Below are positions 40,476 through 50,486 of a DNA stretch of 64,000 nt, piece after piece. The stretch comes from Plantibacter sp. ME-Dv--P-122b (GTDB lineage Bacteria; Actinomycetota; Actinomycetes; Actinomycetales; Microbacteriaceae). The notes under the pieces were generated by a model, which was not told the DNA's origin, made no database searches, and worked only from the letters and a program-made list of their open reading frames with translations. Each line of letters begins with the position of its first letter. Within the stretch, counting starts at the first letter, position 1. The DNA is taken from contig NZ_JARVSC010000003.1 in NCBI RefSeq assembly GCF_030209375.1, forward strand, positions 1-64,000, in the 5' to 3' direction. Both the position numbers and the translations under genes were made by a program.

Positions 40476-42080
40476 TCAGCCGGTCACGGCGGGTGCCGGG
40501 ACGACCTCGGCGAACGGCGCGAGGGCGGCGGCGAGTTCGGCACCGACCAGGGCGTGCACGATCGTGCCTCGCTCGTCGTAGTCCGTCGACAACACCTTCC
40601 CGCGTTCGTGCAGCAGCGTGACCAGGTCTCCGCGGTCGAAGGGCACGATCACGTGGACCTCGTTGCTCGGCGACGGGATCAGCGCCTCGATGCGCCCCAT
40701 GAGTTCGTCGATCCCGAGACCGGTCCGGGCCGACACGAAGACGGCGTCCGGGACGAGACCGCGGAGGACGAGCAGCTGGCCGTCGTCGACGAGGTCGGCC
40801 TTGTTGAACACGACCAGCTCGGGGATGTGCCGAGCTCCGACCTCACCGATGACATCACGCACGGTGGCGATCTGGCCGGCAGGGTCGGGGTGCGCGGCGT
40901 CGACGACGTGCACGATGACGTCGCTGTCGGCGACCTCTTCGAGCGTCGAGCGGAAGGCCTCGACCAGCTGGTGCGGCAGGTTGCGCACGAAGCCGACGGT
41001 GTCGGCCAGGGTGTACTCGCGTCCGTCGGAGGTCACGTTGCGGCGGACCGTCGCGTCGAGCGTCGCGAAGAGCGAGTTCTCGACCAGGACGCCGGCCTTC
41101 GTGATGCGGTTCAGCAGGCTGGACTTGCCGGCGTTGGTGTACCCCGCGATCGCGACCGACGGCACCGTGTTGCGGCGACGGTTCGCCCGCTTGGCCTCGC
41201 GTGCCGGCTTCATCGCCGTGATCGACTTGCGCAGTTTCGCCATCCGGGTGTGGATGCGGCGCCGGTCGAGTTCGATCTTCGTCTCACCGGGACCCCTCGA
41301 CCCCATACCGGCACCGGCACCACCGACCTGACCACCGGCCTGACGGCTCATGGACTCACCCCAGCCGCGGAGGCGGGGCAGGAGGTACTCGAGCTGGGCG
41401 AGTTCGACCTGGGCCTTACCCTCGCGGCTCTTCGCGTGCTGGCTGAAGATGTCGAGGATGACCGCCGTGCGGTCGATGACCTTCACGCCGACCGCGTCCT
41501 CGAGGGCGCGACGCTGGCTGGGTGCGAGTTCCGTGTCGGCGATCACCGTGTCGGCGCCGAGCGCCTGGACGATGGACTTCAGTTCCTGGGCCTTGCCTCG
41601 ACCGAGATAGGTGCTCGGGTCGGGGTGCGGTTTGCGCTGCAGGAGCCCGTCGAGGACGACGGCGCCGGCGGTCTCCGCGAGCGCTGCGAGTTCGCGCAGG
41701 GAGTTCTCCGCGTCGTGGAGCGCACCCTGCGGGTAGACGCCGATGATGACGACGTTCTCCAGCCGGAGCTGCCGGTACTCGACCTCGGTGACGTCCTCGA
41801 GCTCGGTCGAGAGCCCGGCGACGCGACGGAGGGCCTGTCGGTCCTCGCGGTCGTACTGCTCGCCGTCGTCGGAGCTGCCGCCCGAGGCGTCGCCGGTCTG
41901 CAACGCCGCGGCACCGCTGCCGAACAGGGTGTACCCGCTCGATCGGGACGCGGCGCTCGTGAGCACGCGTGCGACGACGTCGTCGGGATCGGTGACCGAG
42001 GCGTCGTCCACCACCGCCTCGACATCGACATCGGTGTCGTCTGCGGGGTCCTGGGGTGCGTCCATCGGTGGTCTAGGCAT
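40476..42080 (-). CDS. hflX: GTPase HflX
   Basis: 534 residues. HflX splits or rescues stalled ribosomes in a GTP-dependent way. N-terminal nucleotide-binding domain (about 100-290), then the G domain: G1 GYTNAGKSS, G3 DTVGFVRNLPH, G4 NKADLV. An acidic ~90-residue N-terminal extension (DDTDVDVEAVVDD) and a C-terminal domain flank these. A TAGGGT -10 lies seven bases before the ATG. The promoter region is shared with a divergent methyltransferase gene. Confidence 0.95.
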   Translation of the reverse strand: MPRPPMDAPQDPADDTDVDVEAVVDDASVTDPDDVVARVLTSAASRSSGYTLFGSGAAALQTGDASGGSSDDGEQYDREDRQALRRVAGLSTELEDVTEVEYRQLRLENVVIIGVYPQGALHDAENSLRELAALAETAGAVVLDGLLQRKPHPDPSTYLGRGKAQELKSIVQALGADTVIADTELAPSQRRALEDAVGVKVIDRTAVILDIFSQHAKSREGKAQVELAQLEYLLPRLRGWGESMSRQAGGQVGGAGAGMGSRGPGETKIELDRRRIHTRMAKLRKSITAMKPAREAKRANRRRNTVPSVAIAGYTNAGKSSLLNRITKAGVLVENSLFATLDATVRRNVTSDGREYTLADTVGFVRNLPHQLVEAFRSTLEEVADSDVIVHVVDAAHPDPAGQIATVRDVIGEVGARHIPELVVFNKADLVDDGQLLVLRGLVPDAVFVSARTGLGIDELMGRIEALIPSPSNEVHVIVPFDRGDLVTLLHERGKVLSTDYDERGTIVHALVGAELAAALAPFAEVVPAPAVTG

Positions 42081-42087
42081 CGCGTTA

Positions 42088-42093
42088 ACCCTA
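42088..42093 (-). promoter_or_regulatory. -10 element of hflX
   Basis: TAGGGT on the minus strand, seven bases before the hflX ATG. Only 16 bases separate it from the -10 of the divergent gene. Confidence 0.45.
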
Positions 42094-42109
42094 CTTCCTC
42101 CTGGTCCGG

Positions 42110-42115
42110 TACCGT
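42110..42115 (+). promoter_or_regulatory. -10 element of the divergent methyltransferase gene
   Basis: TACCGT, six bases before the ATG at 42122. Confidence 0.45.
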
Positions 42116-42121
42116 TCCTGT

Positions 42122-42745
42122 ATGTCGAACGAGCACTACTTCACCGCCGAACCCGCGAGCGAGTTGCAGCTCAAATCGATCACCGCACGCCTCGGCGGCG
42201 TCGACCGTTCGCTCGTCTCGGCTGGCGGCGTCTTCAGTCCGGGCCACCTCGATCAGGGCACGCAGGTGCTACTCGCGAACACCCCTCCTCCCCCGCCGAC
42301 CGGTGACCTCCTCGACATCGGCTGCGGCTGGGGCCCGATCGCCCTGTCGCTCGGGCTCGCGTCGCCGGACGCGACCGTCTGGGCGGTCGACGTCAACGAA
42401 CGGGCCCTCGACCTGACACGGATCAACGCGGAACGACTCGGGCTCGTCAACATCCGTGCCGTCCTCCCCGACGACGTCCCGGAGGCGGTCCGTTTCGCGA
42501 CCATCTGGTCGAACCCGCCGATCCGCGTCGGCAAGGACGAACTGCACCGCATGCTCATGCACTGGTTGCCACGGCTCGAGGACGAGGGTGACGCCTGGCT
42601 CGTCGTGCAGAAGAACCTCGGCTCGGACTCACTGCAGAAGTGGTTGCAGGAGCAGCTGCCGACGTCGTTCCACGTCGGACGTGCGGCCATGGCCAAGGGC
42701 TTCCGCGTCCTGCACGCCCGGCGCCGGGAGCTCCGTTCGGCCTGA
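42122..42745 (+). CDS. RsmC-type class I SAM methyltransferase
   Basis: 207 residues. SAM motif I LLDIGCGWGPIALSL, acidic loop AVDVNERAL and the catalytic NPPI (about 127-130, IWSNPPIRVG), the signature of guanine-N2 rRNA methyltransferases of the RsmC/RlmG group. It lacks the N-terminal pseudo-domain of E. coli RsmC, as in many Gram-positives. The target is likely 16S rRNA but unproven. Confidence 0.9.
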   Translation: MSNEHYFTAEPASELQLKSITARLGGVDRSLVSAGGVFSPGHLDQGTQVLLANTPPPPPTGDLLDIGCGWGPIALSLGLASPDATVWAVDVNERALDLTRINAERLGLVNIRAVLPDDVPEAVRFATIWSNPPIRVGKDELHRMLMHWLPRLEDEGDAWLVVQKNLGSDSLQKWLQEQLPTSFHVGRAAMAKGFRVLHARRRELRSA

Positions 42746-42750
42746 CCGGC

Positions 42751-43632
42751 TCAGGCCAGCGTGATCGTCCCGGAGTAGACGAGCGTCGCCGGACCGGCCA
42801 GCACCACGTGCTCGCCGTCTGCGCCGGGAACCATGCGCACCCCGAGCGCTCCGCCCGGCACCTCGACGCGCCAGTCGTTCGGAGCCGCCGCGCCCGCCCA
42901 ATGGCGGAACGCGAGCGCCGCGGCAGCCGTCCCGGTGCCACAGCTCAGGGTCTCACCGCTCCCGCGCTCGTGGACGCGCATGCGGATCCGGGCCACGCCG
43001 TCGGCGATGAGCGGCTCACCCGGGACGACCAGCTCGACGTTGGCACCGTGCGGCGGCACGGGGTCGAGCTGTGGGACGTACTCCAGTTCCGCTCCGTCGA
43101 GTTCGGCGGCGTCGGCGACCGCGACGACGATGTGCGGGTTGCCGACGTCGATCCCGATCCCCGGGCGTGCCACGGGCAGCCCCTTCACCCGGACGAGTGT
43201 CTCCCGCTCGTCGAGGCTCCAGCGGCCGAGGTCGACGACGTAGCCGAGCGGGTCGTAGCCGACCATCCGGACGCCGGCGCGGGTGCCGATGGCGAGCTGT
43301 TCGCCGGGGGCCAGCGCCACGAGCCCGCTCTCGAGCAGGTAGTGCAGGAACACCCGGATGCCGTTGCCGCACATCTCCGCGACCGAACCGTCGGCGTTGT
43401 GGTAGTCCATGAACCACTCCGCGGCAGGGTCTTCAGCGAGCACGGCCGCCCCGGCGTCGAGGTTCGCGGACCGGACGGCGCGGATGACGCCGTCGGCCCC
43501 GATTCCGAAATGCCGGTCACAGAGCGCTGCGATCTGGCCCGGATCGAGGGCCTCCTGGCCGTCGGGATCGGAGAAGAGCACGAAGTCGTTGCCCGTGCCG
43601 TGGCCCTTCGTGAAGGAGAGTGTCGACGCCAT
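42751..43632 (-). CDS. dapF: Diaminopimelate epimerase
   Basis: 293 residues. It converts LL- to meso-diaminopimelate for lysine and peptidoglycan. Catalytic cysteines Cys88 ([10 protein letters not shown]) and Cys231 ([11 protein letters not shown]) are both present. ATG start with a TAGACT -10 six bases upstream. It lies after miaA but with its own promoter. Confidence 0.97.
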   Translation of the reverse strand: MASTLSFTKGHGTGNDFVLFSDPDGQEALDPGQIAALCDRHFGIGADGVIRAVRSANLDAGAAVLAEDPAAEWFMDYHNADGSVAEMCGNGIRVFLHYLLESGLVALAPGEQLAIGTRAGVRMVGYDPLGYVVDLGRWSLDERETLVRVKGLPVARPGIGIDVGNPHIVVAVADAAELDGAELEYVPQLDPVPPHGANVELVVPGEPLIADGVARIRMRVHERGSGETLSCGTGTAAAALAFRHWAGAAAPNDWRVEVPGGALGVRMVPGADGEHVVLAGPATLVYSGTITLA

Positions 43633-43638
43633 CCGACC

Positions 43639-43644
43639 AGTCTA
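43639..43644 (-). promoter_or_regulatory. -10 element of dapF
   Basis: TAGACT on the minus strand, six bases before the dapF ATG; it overlaps the end of miaA. Confidence 0.45.
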
Positions 43645-44556
43645 CGGGCGCACTCGGCGGGCCAGCTCACTCGCCTCGGCACTGCCGCCCTCCACCCAGG
43701 TGATCGCCGGGTAGCGCTTGAACCAGCTGACCTGACGGCGCGCGTACCGCCTCGTCAGACGCTGGGTCTCGGCGATCGCCTCCGCTTCGGTGAGCTCCGA
43801 CCGCAGTTGCCCCACCGCTTGGGCGTACCCGATCGCGCGGCCGGCGGTGACGCCCTGCTCGAGGCCGTGCTCGAGCAGCTCGGCCGTCTCCGCGACGAGT
43901 CCCGCGTCCCACATCATCTCGACGCGCCGGTCGAGGCGCTCGACGAGGACCTCTCGCGGCGTCGAGACCCCGATGACCTCGACCGGCCGCCACGGGACGG
44001 GGCGCTCCGGAAGTGCTGCACCGTGGCCGCGCTCGGCCAACTCGTGGACTTCGAGTGCGCGCACGACCCGGCGGGCGTTCGCCGCATCGATGCGGTCGGC
44101 GGTCGCGGGATCGGCCAGGCGGAGCCGCTCGATGAGCGCCGGGAGCCCCTCCTCCTCGAGTTCCCGTTCCAGGCGCTCGCGCAGGGCGCGGTCCCTCGGG
44201 GGGAATCGGAAGTCGTGGATGACGCTCGAGACGTACAGTCCGGAACCGCCGGCGAGGATCGGCGTCACCCCGCGCGCGGTGAGCTCGTCGATCACCGCAC
44301 GAGCCGTCGGCTGGTACCAGGCGACGGACGCCTCCTCCGTGACGTCCAGGACGTCGAAGAGGTGGTGCGGGATCCCGCGCCGCTCCTCCATGGGCAGCTT
44401 CGCTGTCCCGATATCCATGCCGCGATAGAACTGCATGGCATCGGCGTTGACGATCTCGGCTGGACGCCCCGCCTCACGGAGAGCGGTCGCCAGCTCGAGC
44501 GACAGTGCGGACTTCCCCGTCCCGGTCGCTCCGACGACCGCGAGGAAGCCGGTCAC
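43642..44556 (-). CDS. miaA: tRNA dimethylallyltransferase
   Basis: 304 residues. It adds dimethylallyl to A37 of tRNAs reading UNN codons. P-loop VGATGTGKS at 8-16, [15 protein letters not shown] and a C-terminal [10 protein letters not shown]. The start overlaps the miaB stop (ATGA), so the two steps of the same modification are coupled. Confidence 0.96.
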   Translation of the reverse strand: MTGFLAVVGATGTGKSALSLELATALREAGRPAEIVNADAMQFYRGMDIGTAKLPMEERRGIPHHLFDVLDVTEEASVAWYQPTARAVIDELTARGVTPILAGGSGLYVSSVIHDFRFPPRDRALRERLERELEEEGLPALIERLRLADPATADRIDAANARRVVRALEVHELAERGHGAALPERPVPWRPVEVIGVSTPREVLVERLDRRVEMMWDAGLVAETAELLEHGLEQGVTAGRAIGYAQAVGQLRSELTEAEAIAETQRLTRRYARRQVSWFKRYPAITWVEGGSAEASELARRVRP

Positions 44557-46154
44557 CGACGTTCGCCGTCGCTCGGGTCGTAGATGGGCGACGTGGTCAC
44601 GCCGACGGTCGGTGCCCCGATGCGCAGTCCCGGCAAGCCGAGGGAGACTCGGCCTGGCTCTGCCGCGGCGGCCGTCGTCGGCACACCGCAGGAATCGGCC
44701 TGAGCTCGGTCCCAGGCGTCTCCGGCACGCGTCCGACGGACCCGCAGGGGCACACCGCCGGGTGCGTCGGCGATGAGGTGGAACGACGCGGCCTCGGTGA
44801 TGGTCACGGTCACGACGTCGCCCGGTCGCGGCACCTCGGAGCCCGCCGGCACCTCGAAGTGGACGAGCCGGGAGTCCTCGGCCCGCCCGCTCAGTCGATG
44901 CGTGGCATCGTTCTTACGACCCTCGCCGACCGCGACGAGCAACTCGACCTGGCGGCCCACCTGACGCTGGTTCTCCTCGAGACTGATGCGGTCCTGCAAC
45001 GCGATGAGGCGCTCATACCGCTCCTGCACGACGGCTTTCGGGACCTGATCGGGCATGGTGGCCGCCGGCGTCCCGGCACGGATCGAGTACTGGAAGGTGA
45101 AGGCGCTGGCGAACCGGGCGGCCTCGACCACGCGGAGCGTCTCCTGGAAGTCCTCCTCCGTCTCGCCGGGGAACCCGACGATGATGTCGGTGGAGATGGC
45201 CGCATGCGGGATCCTGGCACGGACCCGGTCGAGGATCCCGAGGAAACGCTCGGACCGGTAGGAGCGACGCATCGCCTTGAGGATGCGGTCGGAACCCGAT
45301 TGCAGTGGCATGTGCAGTTGCGGCATCACGTTCGGCGTCTCGGCCATCGCGTCGATCACGTCGTCGGTGAAGGCGGCCGGGTGCGGGCTCGTGAACCGGA
45401 CGCGCTCCAGCCCCTCGATCGTGCCGGCCGCGCGCAGGAGCTTGCCGAACGCCTGACGATCGCCGAACTCGACCCCGTAGGAGTTGACGTTCTGCCCGAG
45501 CAGCGTCACCTCGATGGCGCCGTCCTCGACGAGCGCACGGAGCTCACCGAGGATCTCCCCGGGACGACGGTCCTTCTCCTTGCCCCGGAGCGACGGCACG
45601 ATGCAGAAGGTGCACGTGTTGTTGCATCCGACGGAGATCGAGACCCAGCCGCTGTAGCTGGAATCGCGTTTGGTCGGGAGGGTGGAGGGGAAGGTGTCGA
45701 GCGACTCCAGGATCTCCAGTTGGGCCTCGTCATTGTGCCGTGCCCGCTCCAGCAGCGACGGCAACGAGCCCATGTTGTGCGTCCCGAAGACGACGTCGAC
45801 CCACGGGGCCTTCCGGAGGATGACCTCCTTGTCCTTCTGGGCCAGACAACCGCCGACGGCGATCTGCATGCCGCTGCGTTGCTTCTTGATGGATGCCAGG
45901 TGGCCGAGGTTGCCGTACAGCTTGTTGTCGGCGTTCTCCCGAACCGCGCAGGTGTTGATGACCACGATGTCCGCCTGCTCGCCGTCCGCCTTGACGTACC
46001 CGGCGGCCTCGAGCGACCCGCTGAGCCGCTCGGAGTCGTGCACGTTCATCTGGCACCCGTAGGTGCGGACCTCATAGCTCCGCTGCCGACCTGACTCGTC
46101 GATCGCGGCGGGTGAGGCGCTGATGACCGTGGGCGTCTCGACGATGCTGCTCAT
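44553..46154 (-). CDS. miaB: tRNA-2-methylthio-N6-dimethylallyladenosine synthase
   Basis: 533 residues. Radical SAM methylthiotransferase. The auxiliary cluster is held by Cys34, Cys69 and Cys103; the radical SAM cluster by Cys177, Cys181 and Cys184 (GCNNTCTFC). A C-terminal TRAM domain follows (about 385-455), then an extra ~60-residue tail. A TAGACT -10 lies six bases before the ATG. Confidence 0.96.
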   Translation of the reverse strand: MSSIVETPTVISASPAAIDESGRQRSYEVRTYGCQMNVHDSERLSGSLEAAGYVKADGEQADIVVINTCAVRENADNKLYGNLGHLASIKKQRSGMQIAVGGCLAQKDKEVILRKAPWVDVVFGTHNMGSLPSLLERARHNDEAQLEILESLDTFPSTLPTKRDSSYSGWVSISVGCNNTCTFCIVPSLRGKEKDRRPGEILGELRALVEDGAIEVTLLGQNVNSYGVEFGDRQAFGKLLRAAGTIEGLERVRFTSPHPAAFTDDVIDAMAETPNVMPQLHMPLQSGSDRILKAMRRSYRSERFLGILDRVRARIPHAAISTDIIVGFPGETEEDFQETLRVVEAARFASAFTFQYSIRAGTPAATMPDQVPKAVVQERYERLIALQDRISLEENQRQVGRQVELLVAVGEGRKNDATHRLSGRAEDSRLVHFEVPAGSEVPRPGDVVTVTITEAASFHLIADAPGGVPLRVRRTRAGDAWDRAQADSCGVPTTAAAAEPGRVSLGLPGLRIGAPTVGVTTSPIYDPSDGERR

Positions 46155-46160
46155 ACCGGC

Positions 46161-46166
46161 AGTCTA
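46161..46166 (-). promoter_or_regulatory. -10 element of miaB-miaA
   Basis: TAGACT on the minus strand, six bases before the miaB ATG. Confidence 0.5.
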
Positions 46167-46189
46167 CGCGCGGCCCGAGATGCCACCGG

Positions 46190-47068
46190 TCAGCGGAAAC
46201 TCACGCCGGAACGCTTCGACCCCGACAGGGCGCGCGAGCACGCCTCACGGATGATGGTCGAGCCGTATCCGCGTCTCGCGAGATAGGCCGACAGACGTCG
46301 CTCGGCTGTCGCCTGATCGAGGGAGCGGAGCTGACCGGCACGCTTCTCGGCGACCACCAGCGCTCGCCGGAGCTCGTCGTCGTCGTCGATGGCTTCGAGG
46401 GCCTCGGAGACGATCGAGGCGTCGATGCGTCGCGAGGAGAGTTCGCGGCCGATCACCGCACGGGACTGCCCCTTGCGGGTGTGCAGGCTCTCGACGAGTT
46501 GACGCGCGAGTTCGGCGTCGTCGAGGTAGCCGCGTCGGCGGAGTTCCGCGAGGACGTGCTCGACCTCGTCGGGTGTCGCGTCGTGCCCACGGAGGAGTTC
46601 CGCGACCTGCCACTCGGAACACCCGCGGCGGGCGAGTCGTCGCACCGCCAACAGGTCGAGTTCGGCCAGCCGAACCTCCGGATCGACCGGAGCCTCGACC
46701 TCATCGGCTTCGGCGCGGTCGTCTGCATCGTCGTCTTCCAGCGCTTCGACGGCCGAGGTCCAGATGAGGGGCCGAGGGACGGGCCCCGGTGAGGTCGGCG
46801 GAGTCATCGCCGCGGGGGCATCGCTCGATGCTTCGCCCGGCGTCGTGGCCTCCGTCTCGGTGCGCTCGATGGACGTCCGCCGCAACGGAGCGACGGGACG
46901 CGCGACGGGCGCGGCCACGACCGGAGCGTCGTCGGTCTGCCCGACGAACCAACCGTCGGGCTCGGCCTCTGCATCAGGTGCCGGACGGCGACCGAACAGC
47001 GAGGTCACGGGGGCCAGGTGCTCCGACGACTCGTCGGCCGGACCGGCGGGAGGGAAGGAGACGACCAT
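46190..47068 (-). CDS. recX: RecX regulator of RecA
   Basis: 292 residues, longer than the usual ~160-170. The conserved three-helix repeats occupy about 130-290 (ALDLLAVRRLARRGCSEWQ-like start, LRRRGYLDDAELARQLVE, YLARRGYGSTII). The first ~125 residues are acidic, Pro/Thr-rich and probably disordered. RecX limits RecA filaments. It lies 26 bases after recA. Confidence 0.9.
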   Translation of the reverse strand: MVVSFPPAGPADESSEHLAPVTSLFGRRPAPDAEAEPDGWFVGQTDDAPVVAAPVARPVAPLRRTSIERTETEATTPGEASSDAPAAMTPPTSPGPVPRPLIWTSAVEALEDDDADDRAEADEVEAPVDPEVRLAELDLLAVRRLARRGCSEWQVAELLRGHDATPDEVEHVLAELRRRGYLDDAELARQLVESLHTRKGQSRAVIGRELSSRRIDASIVSEALEAIDDDDELRRALVVAEKRAGQLRSLDQATAERRLSAYLARRGYGSTIIREACSRALSGSKRSGVSFR

Positions 47069-47094
47069 GGTGACCTCGCTGTTCGGGGTGCGCG

Positions 47095-48237
<1,143 letters not shown>

Positions 48238-48438
48238 GGTGTGCTTCTCTCTGCTCGGTGTCGGGTGCCTATAGGCTGTCGCCGCGTGTTCCGGGACCCG
48301 CTTCTGCTGAAGGTCGGGGCCCGAGGGCGACAAGGCGTCGGTCGTTCCTGATGTCTCCGACGGTACGCGCCACCACCGACATGCACCGGTGGACGGCCCG
48401 ATCCGTGCAGAACGCACTCACGAATGATCCTGTGGAGG

Positions 48439-48467
48439 ACACTAGCACCACTAGAACGGATGTTCGA
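48439..48467 (-). promoter_or_regulatory. recA promoter with LexA box
   Basis: The LexA box AGAACGGATGTTCGA (48453-48467) contains GAAC-N4-GTTC. On the minus strand its TCGAAC serves as a -35, 17 bases from a TAGTGT -10 (48439-48444). Transcription would start near 48432, leaving a leader of almost 200 bases before recA. Confidence 0.65.
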
Positions 48468-48518
48468 TACCGATCGGGCGGCGTGTCGAAGACCGCTCCA
48501 CCCGTCACACGGAACGGG

Positions 48519-48743
48519 CTACGCGCCCGGCTGCAGCCGTCCGACACCGTGGCGTCGTTCGTCCGGCACGTCGGTCGCGGTACAGAGCGCGATCCAGACG
48601 TCGCGAGGCGGGACACCGGCGCGTAGCGCCTCCTCGGCGGTCTTCGAGCCGAACTCGGTGAGCCCGAGGTCTCCGGTGAGCACCGCTCCGTACGCCGCGC
48701 CGAACTCGTCGGCGACGGCCGTCCTGAACTCACTCAGCTTCAT
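48519..48743 (-). CDS. DUF3046 family protein
   Basis: 74 residues. FRTAVADEFGAAYGAVLTGDL and the RDVWIALCTATDVPDERRHG C-terminus match the small actinobacterial DUF3046 family, found next to recA (Rv2738c in Mycobacterium). Function unknown; possibly DNA-damage related by position. A GGAGCTGGA ribosome site precedes the ATG. Confidence 0.85.
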   Translation of the reverse strand: MKLSEFRTAVADEFGAAYGAVLTGDLGLTEFGSKTAEEALRAGVPPRDVWIALCTATDVPDERRHGVGRLQPGA

Positions 48744-48785
48744 TCCAGCTCCTGTCCCTTCCTCCGTCGTCCGTCCGGACGCGGA

Positions 48786-48815
48786 AACGCCCCGGGAGAG
48801 GGATCCCGGGGCGTT
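48786..48815 (-). terminator. Rho-independent terminator of clgR
   Basis: AACGCCCCGGGA and TCCCGGGGCGTT form a 12-bp perfect stem with a 6-base loop, followed on the minus strand by TCCGC. It lies 20 bases past the clgR stop. Confidence 0.75.
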
Positions 48816-48835
48816 CTGCTACCGTGCTCGTCTGA

Positions 48836-49144
48836 TCAGCGGGAGACGAGTTCGTCCAGCTCGTTGACCAGTTCGTCCGGAACCGTGTCCGGGATGTTCG
48901 GGGAGAGACCCTCGATGACCGCGAGGCGGTCGCCGACCTCTCGCATGATGACGGAGATGGGGGTGTCGAGGGCGTCGGCCACCGAAGCGAGGATCTCGCT
49001 CGACGCCTCCTTCTGGCCTCGCTCGACCTCGCTCAGGTATCCGAGTGCGACGCTCGCCTTGCTCGCCACCTGGCGCAGCGTGCGACCCTTCTGCAACCGG
49101 AAGTCCCTCAGCACGTCGCCGATCTCTTGACGGACTAGAACCAC
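48836..49144 (-). CDS. clgR: ClgR-type XRE transcriptional regulator
   Basis: 102 residues. HTH at about 9-62 (GRTLRQVASKASVALGYLSE) followed by the ClgR C-terminus (SVIMREVGDRLAVIEG). ClgR activates clp protease and other stress genes in actinobacteria. GTG start with AGGGAGGG upstream. The 219 bases upstream (49145-49363) hold only a possible promoter (TTACTG, 16 bases, TGTAAT on the minus strand). Confidence 0.88.
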   Translation of the reverse strand: MVLVRQEIGDVLRDFRLQKGRTLRQVASKASVALGYLSEVERGQKEASSEILASVADALDTPISVIMREVGDRLAVIEGLSPNIPDTVPDELVNELDELVSR

Positions 49145-49363
49145 GTGACCCTCCCTCTGTGCTCTACGACCTCGTGTCGTACAGCGCTCTGCTTCTGCAA
49201 CGCGGATTCACGTCGTCCCAGCTGATCGCCGTCTCGTTCGTGGATGGCCAACATTACAACCACCGTACGCCGAACAGTAACCAGGATCACTGGGCTTTTC
49301 TTGTGAATACGTCATCTGTAACGCGATGGAAACGGACGGTATTCCGCTGATCTGCGACGGCGT

Positions 49364-49879
49364 TCACCCGAGTGCGCCGAGTTCGCGCACGAGCGCTTCC
49401 AACGCCAGCTCGACGGTCCGGTGTCGGATCTCTTGACGCCCCCCGTCCAGCGTGAGCGGCACCACCCGTCCACCCGCTCGCGTCACGATGCCGACGAAGA
49501 CCGTCCCGACGGCTTGGCCGTCCTGCGGATCGGGTCCGGCGACGCCGGTCGTGGCGATACCGACGTCGGCCGGAAGTCCGTCGATCGCCATGGCACGGCG
49601 CACGCCGTCGGCCATCTGGAGGGCCACCTCCGGGTGCACGGCGCCGTGGAGCGCGAGGAGTCCGGCGTCGACCCCGAGCAACGAGTGCTTCAGGCGGGTG
49701 TCGTACGCGACCACACCGCCTCGGACCGTCGCGGACGCGCCGGGGACGTTGATGAGTGCCGCGGCCAGCAGCCCGCCGGTCAGGGACTCCGCGACACCGA
49801 TCGTCAACCGGGCGTCGACGAGCGCGTGGACCGCCGAGGTGGCATCGGCGTCGGCCGACTCGACCGCATCGGGCGTCAT
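49364..49879 (-). CDS. cinA: CinA C-terminal-domain protein, nicotinamide-nucleotide amidase type
   Basis: 171 residues: only the CinA amidase domain, without the molybdopterin-binding-like half of full CinA. The catalytic Ser32 is in VAESLTGGLLA, with YDTRLKH and GIATTGVAGPDPQDG. It is predicted to hydrolyse NMN to nicotinate mononucleotide. The start overlaps the pgsA stop (ATGA). Confidence 0.92.
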   Translation of the reverse strand: MTPDAVESADADATSAVHALVDARLTIGVAESLTGGLLAAALINVPGASATVRGGVVAYDTRLKHSLLGVDAGLLALHGAVHPEVALQMADGVRRAMAIDGLPADVGIATTGVAGPDPQDGQAVGTVFVGIVTRAGGRVVPLTLDGGRQEIRHRTVELALEALVRELGALG

Positions 49880-50484
49880 CGCTTGACCCGCCGGTCGGCG
49901 CGCGACCCCCGCACGGCCGTGACGACGTAGTCGATGCCGCTCGCGATGGTCAGGAGCACGGCGATGGTCATGAAGACCGCGTTCACCCAGAGCACCCAGT
50001 CACCGAGGAGCACCCAGAACGGCGCGAGGGCGAGCGAGATCGCGACGGCCTGCGCGAGTGTCTTGAGCTTCCCCATCCACGCGGCGGCGACGACATGGTC
50101 GGAGATCACGATGAAGCGGTGCACGGTGATGCCGATCTCGCGCACGAGCACGACGATCGTGACCCACCACGGCAGTTCGCCGAGGATGGACAGCGCGACG
50201 AGCGCACCGCCCGTCAGCACCTTGTCGGCGATCGGGTCGAGGATCTTGCCGAGGTCCGTCACGAGGTTGCGACTGCGGGCGATGTGTCCGTCGATGCCGT
50301 CACTCGCGATCGCGACGACGAAGAGCAGAGCCGCCCACCACCGCAGTGCGCCGTCGGAACCGTCGTCGGCCAGCAGCATCCACATGAACACCGGCGCGAG
50401 CACGATCCTCGCGACGGTGATCGCGTTCGGGAGGTTCCAGTTCGAGATGCGCGGCTCAGCAGCCGACGCGTTCGATGCCGTCAT
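49876..50484 (-). CDS. pgsA: CDP-diacylglycerol--glycerol-3-phosphate phosphatidyltransferase
   Basis: 202 residues, about five to six membrane helices. The CDP-alcohol phosphatidyltransferase motif is complete (DGIDGHIAR then LGKILDPIADK, about 65-92). It is the committed step to phosphatidylglycerol and cardiolipin. It lies two bases after ftsK. Mycobacterium has a pgsA paralogue at the same place. Confidence 0.92.
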   Translation of the reverse strand: MTASNASAAEPRISNWNLPNAITVARIVLAPVFMWMLLADDGSDGALRWWAALLFVVAIASDGIDGHIARSRNLVTDLGKILDPIADKVLTGGALVALSILGELPWWVTIVVLVREIGITVHRFIVISDHVVAAAWMGKLKTLAQAVAISLALAPFWVLLGDWVLWVNAVFMTIAVLLTIASGIDYVVTAVRGSRADRRVKR

Positions 50485-50486
50485 GT

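Noticed and set aside
49145-49363. Possible small gene or tRNA upstream of clgR
   Set aside because: The region is more AT-rich than its surroundings but has no cloverleaf or start/ribosome-site pair; a promoter region explains it.
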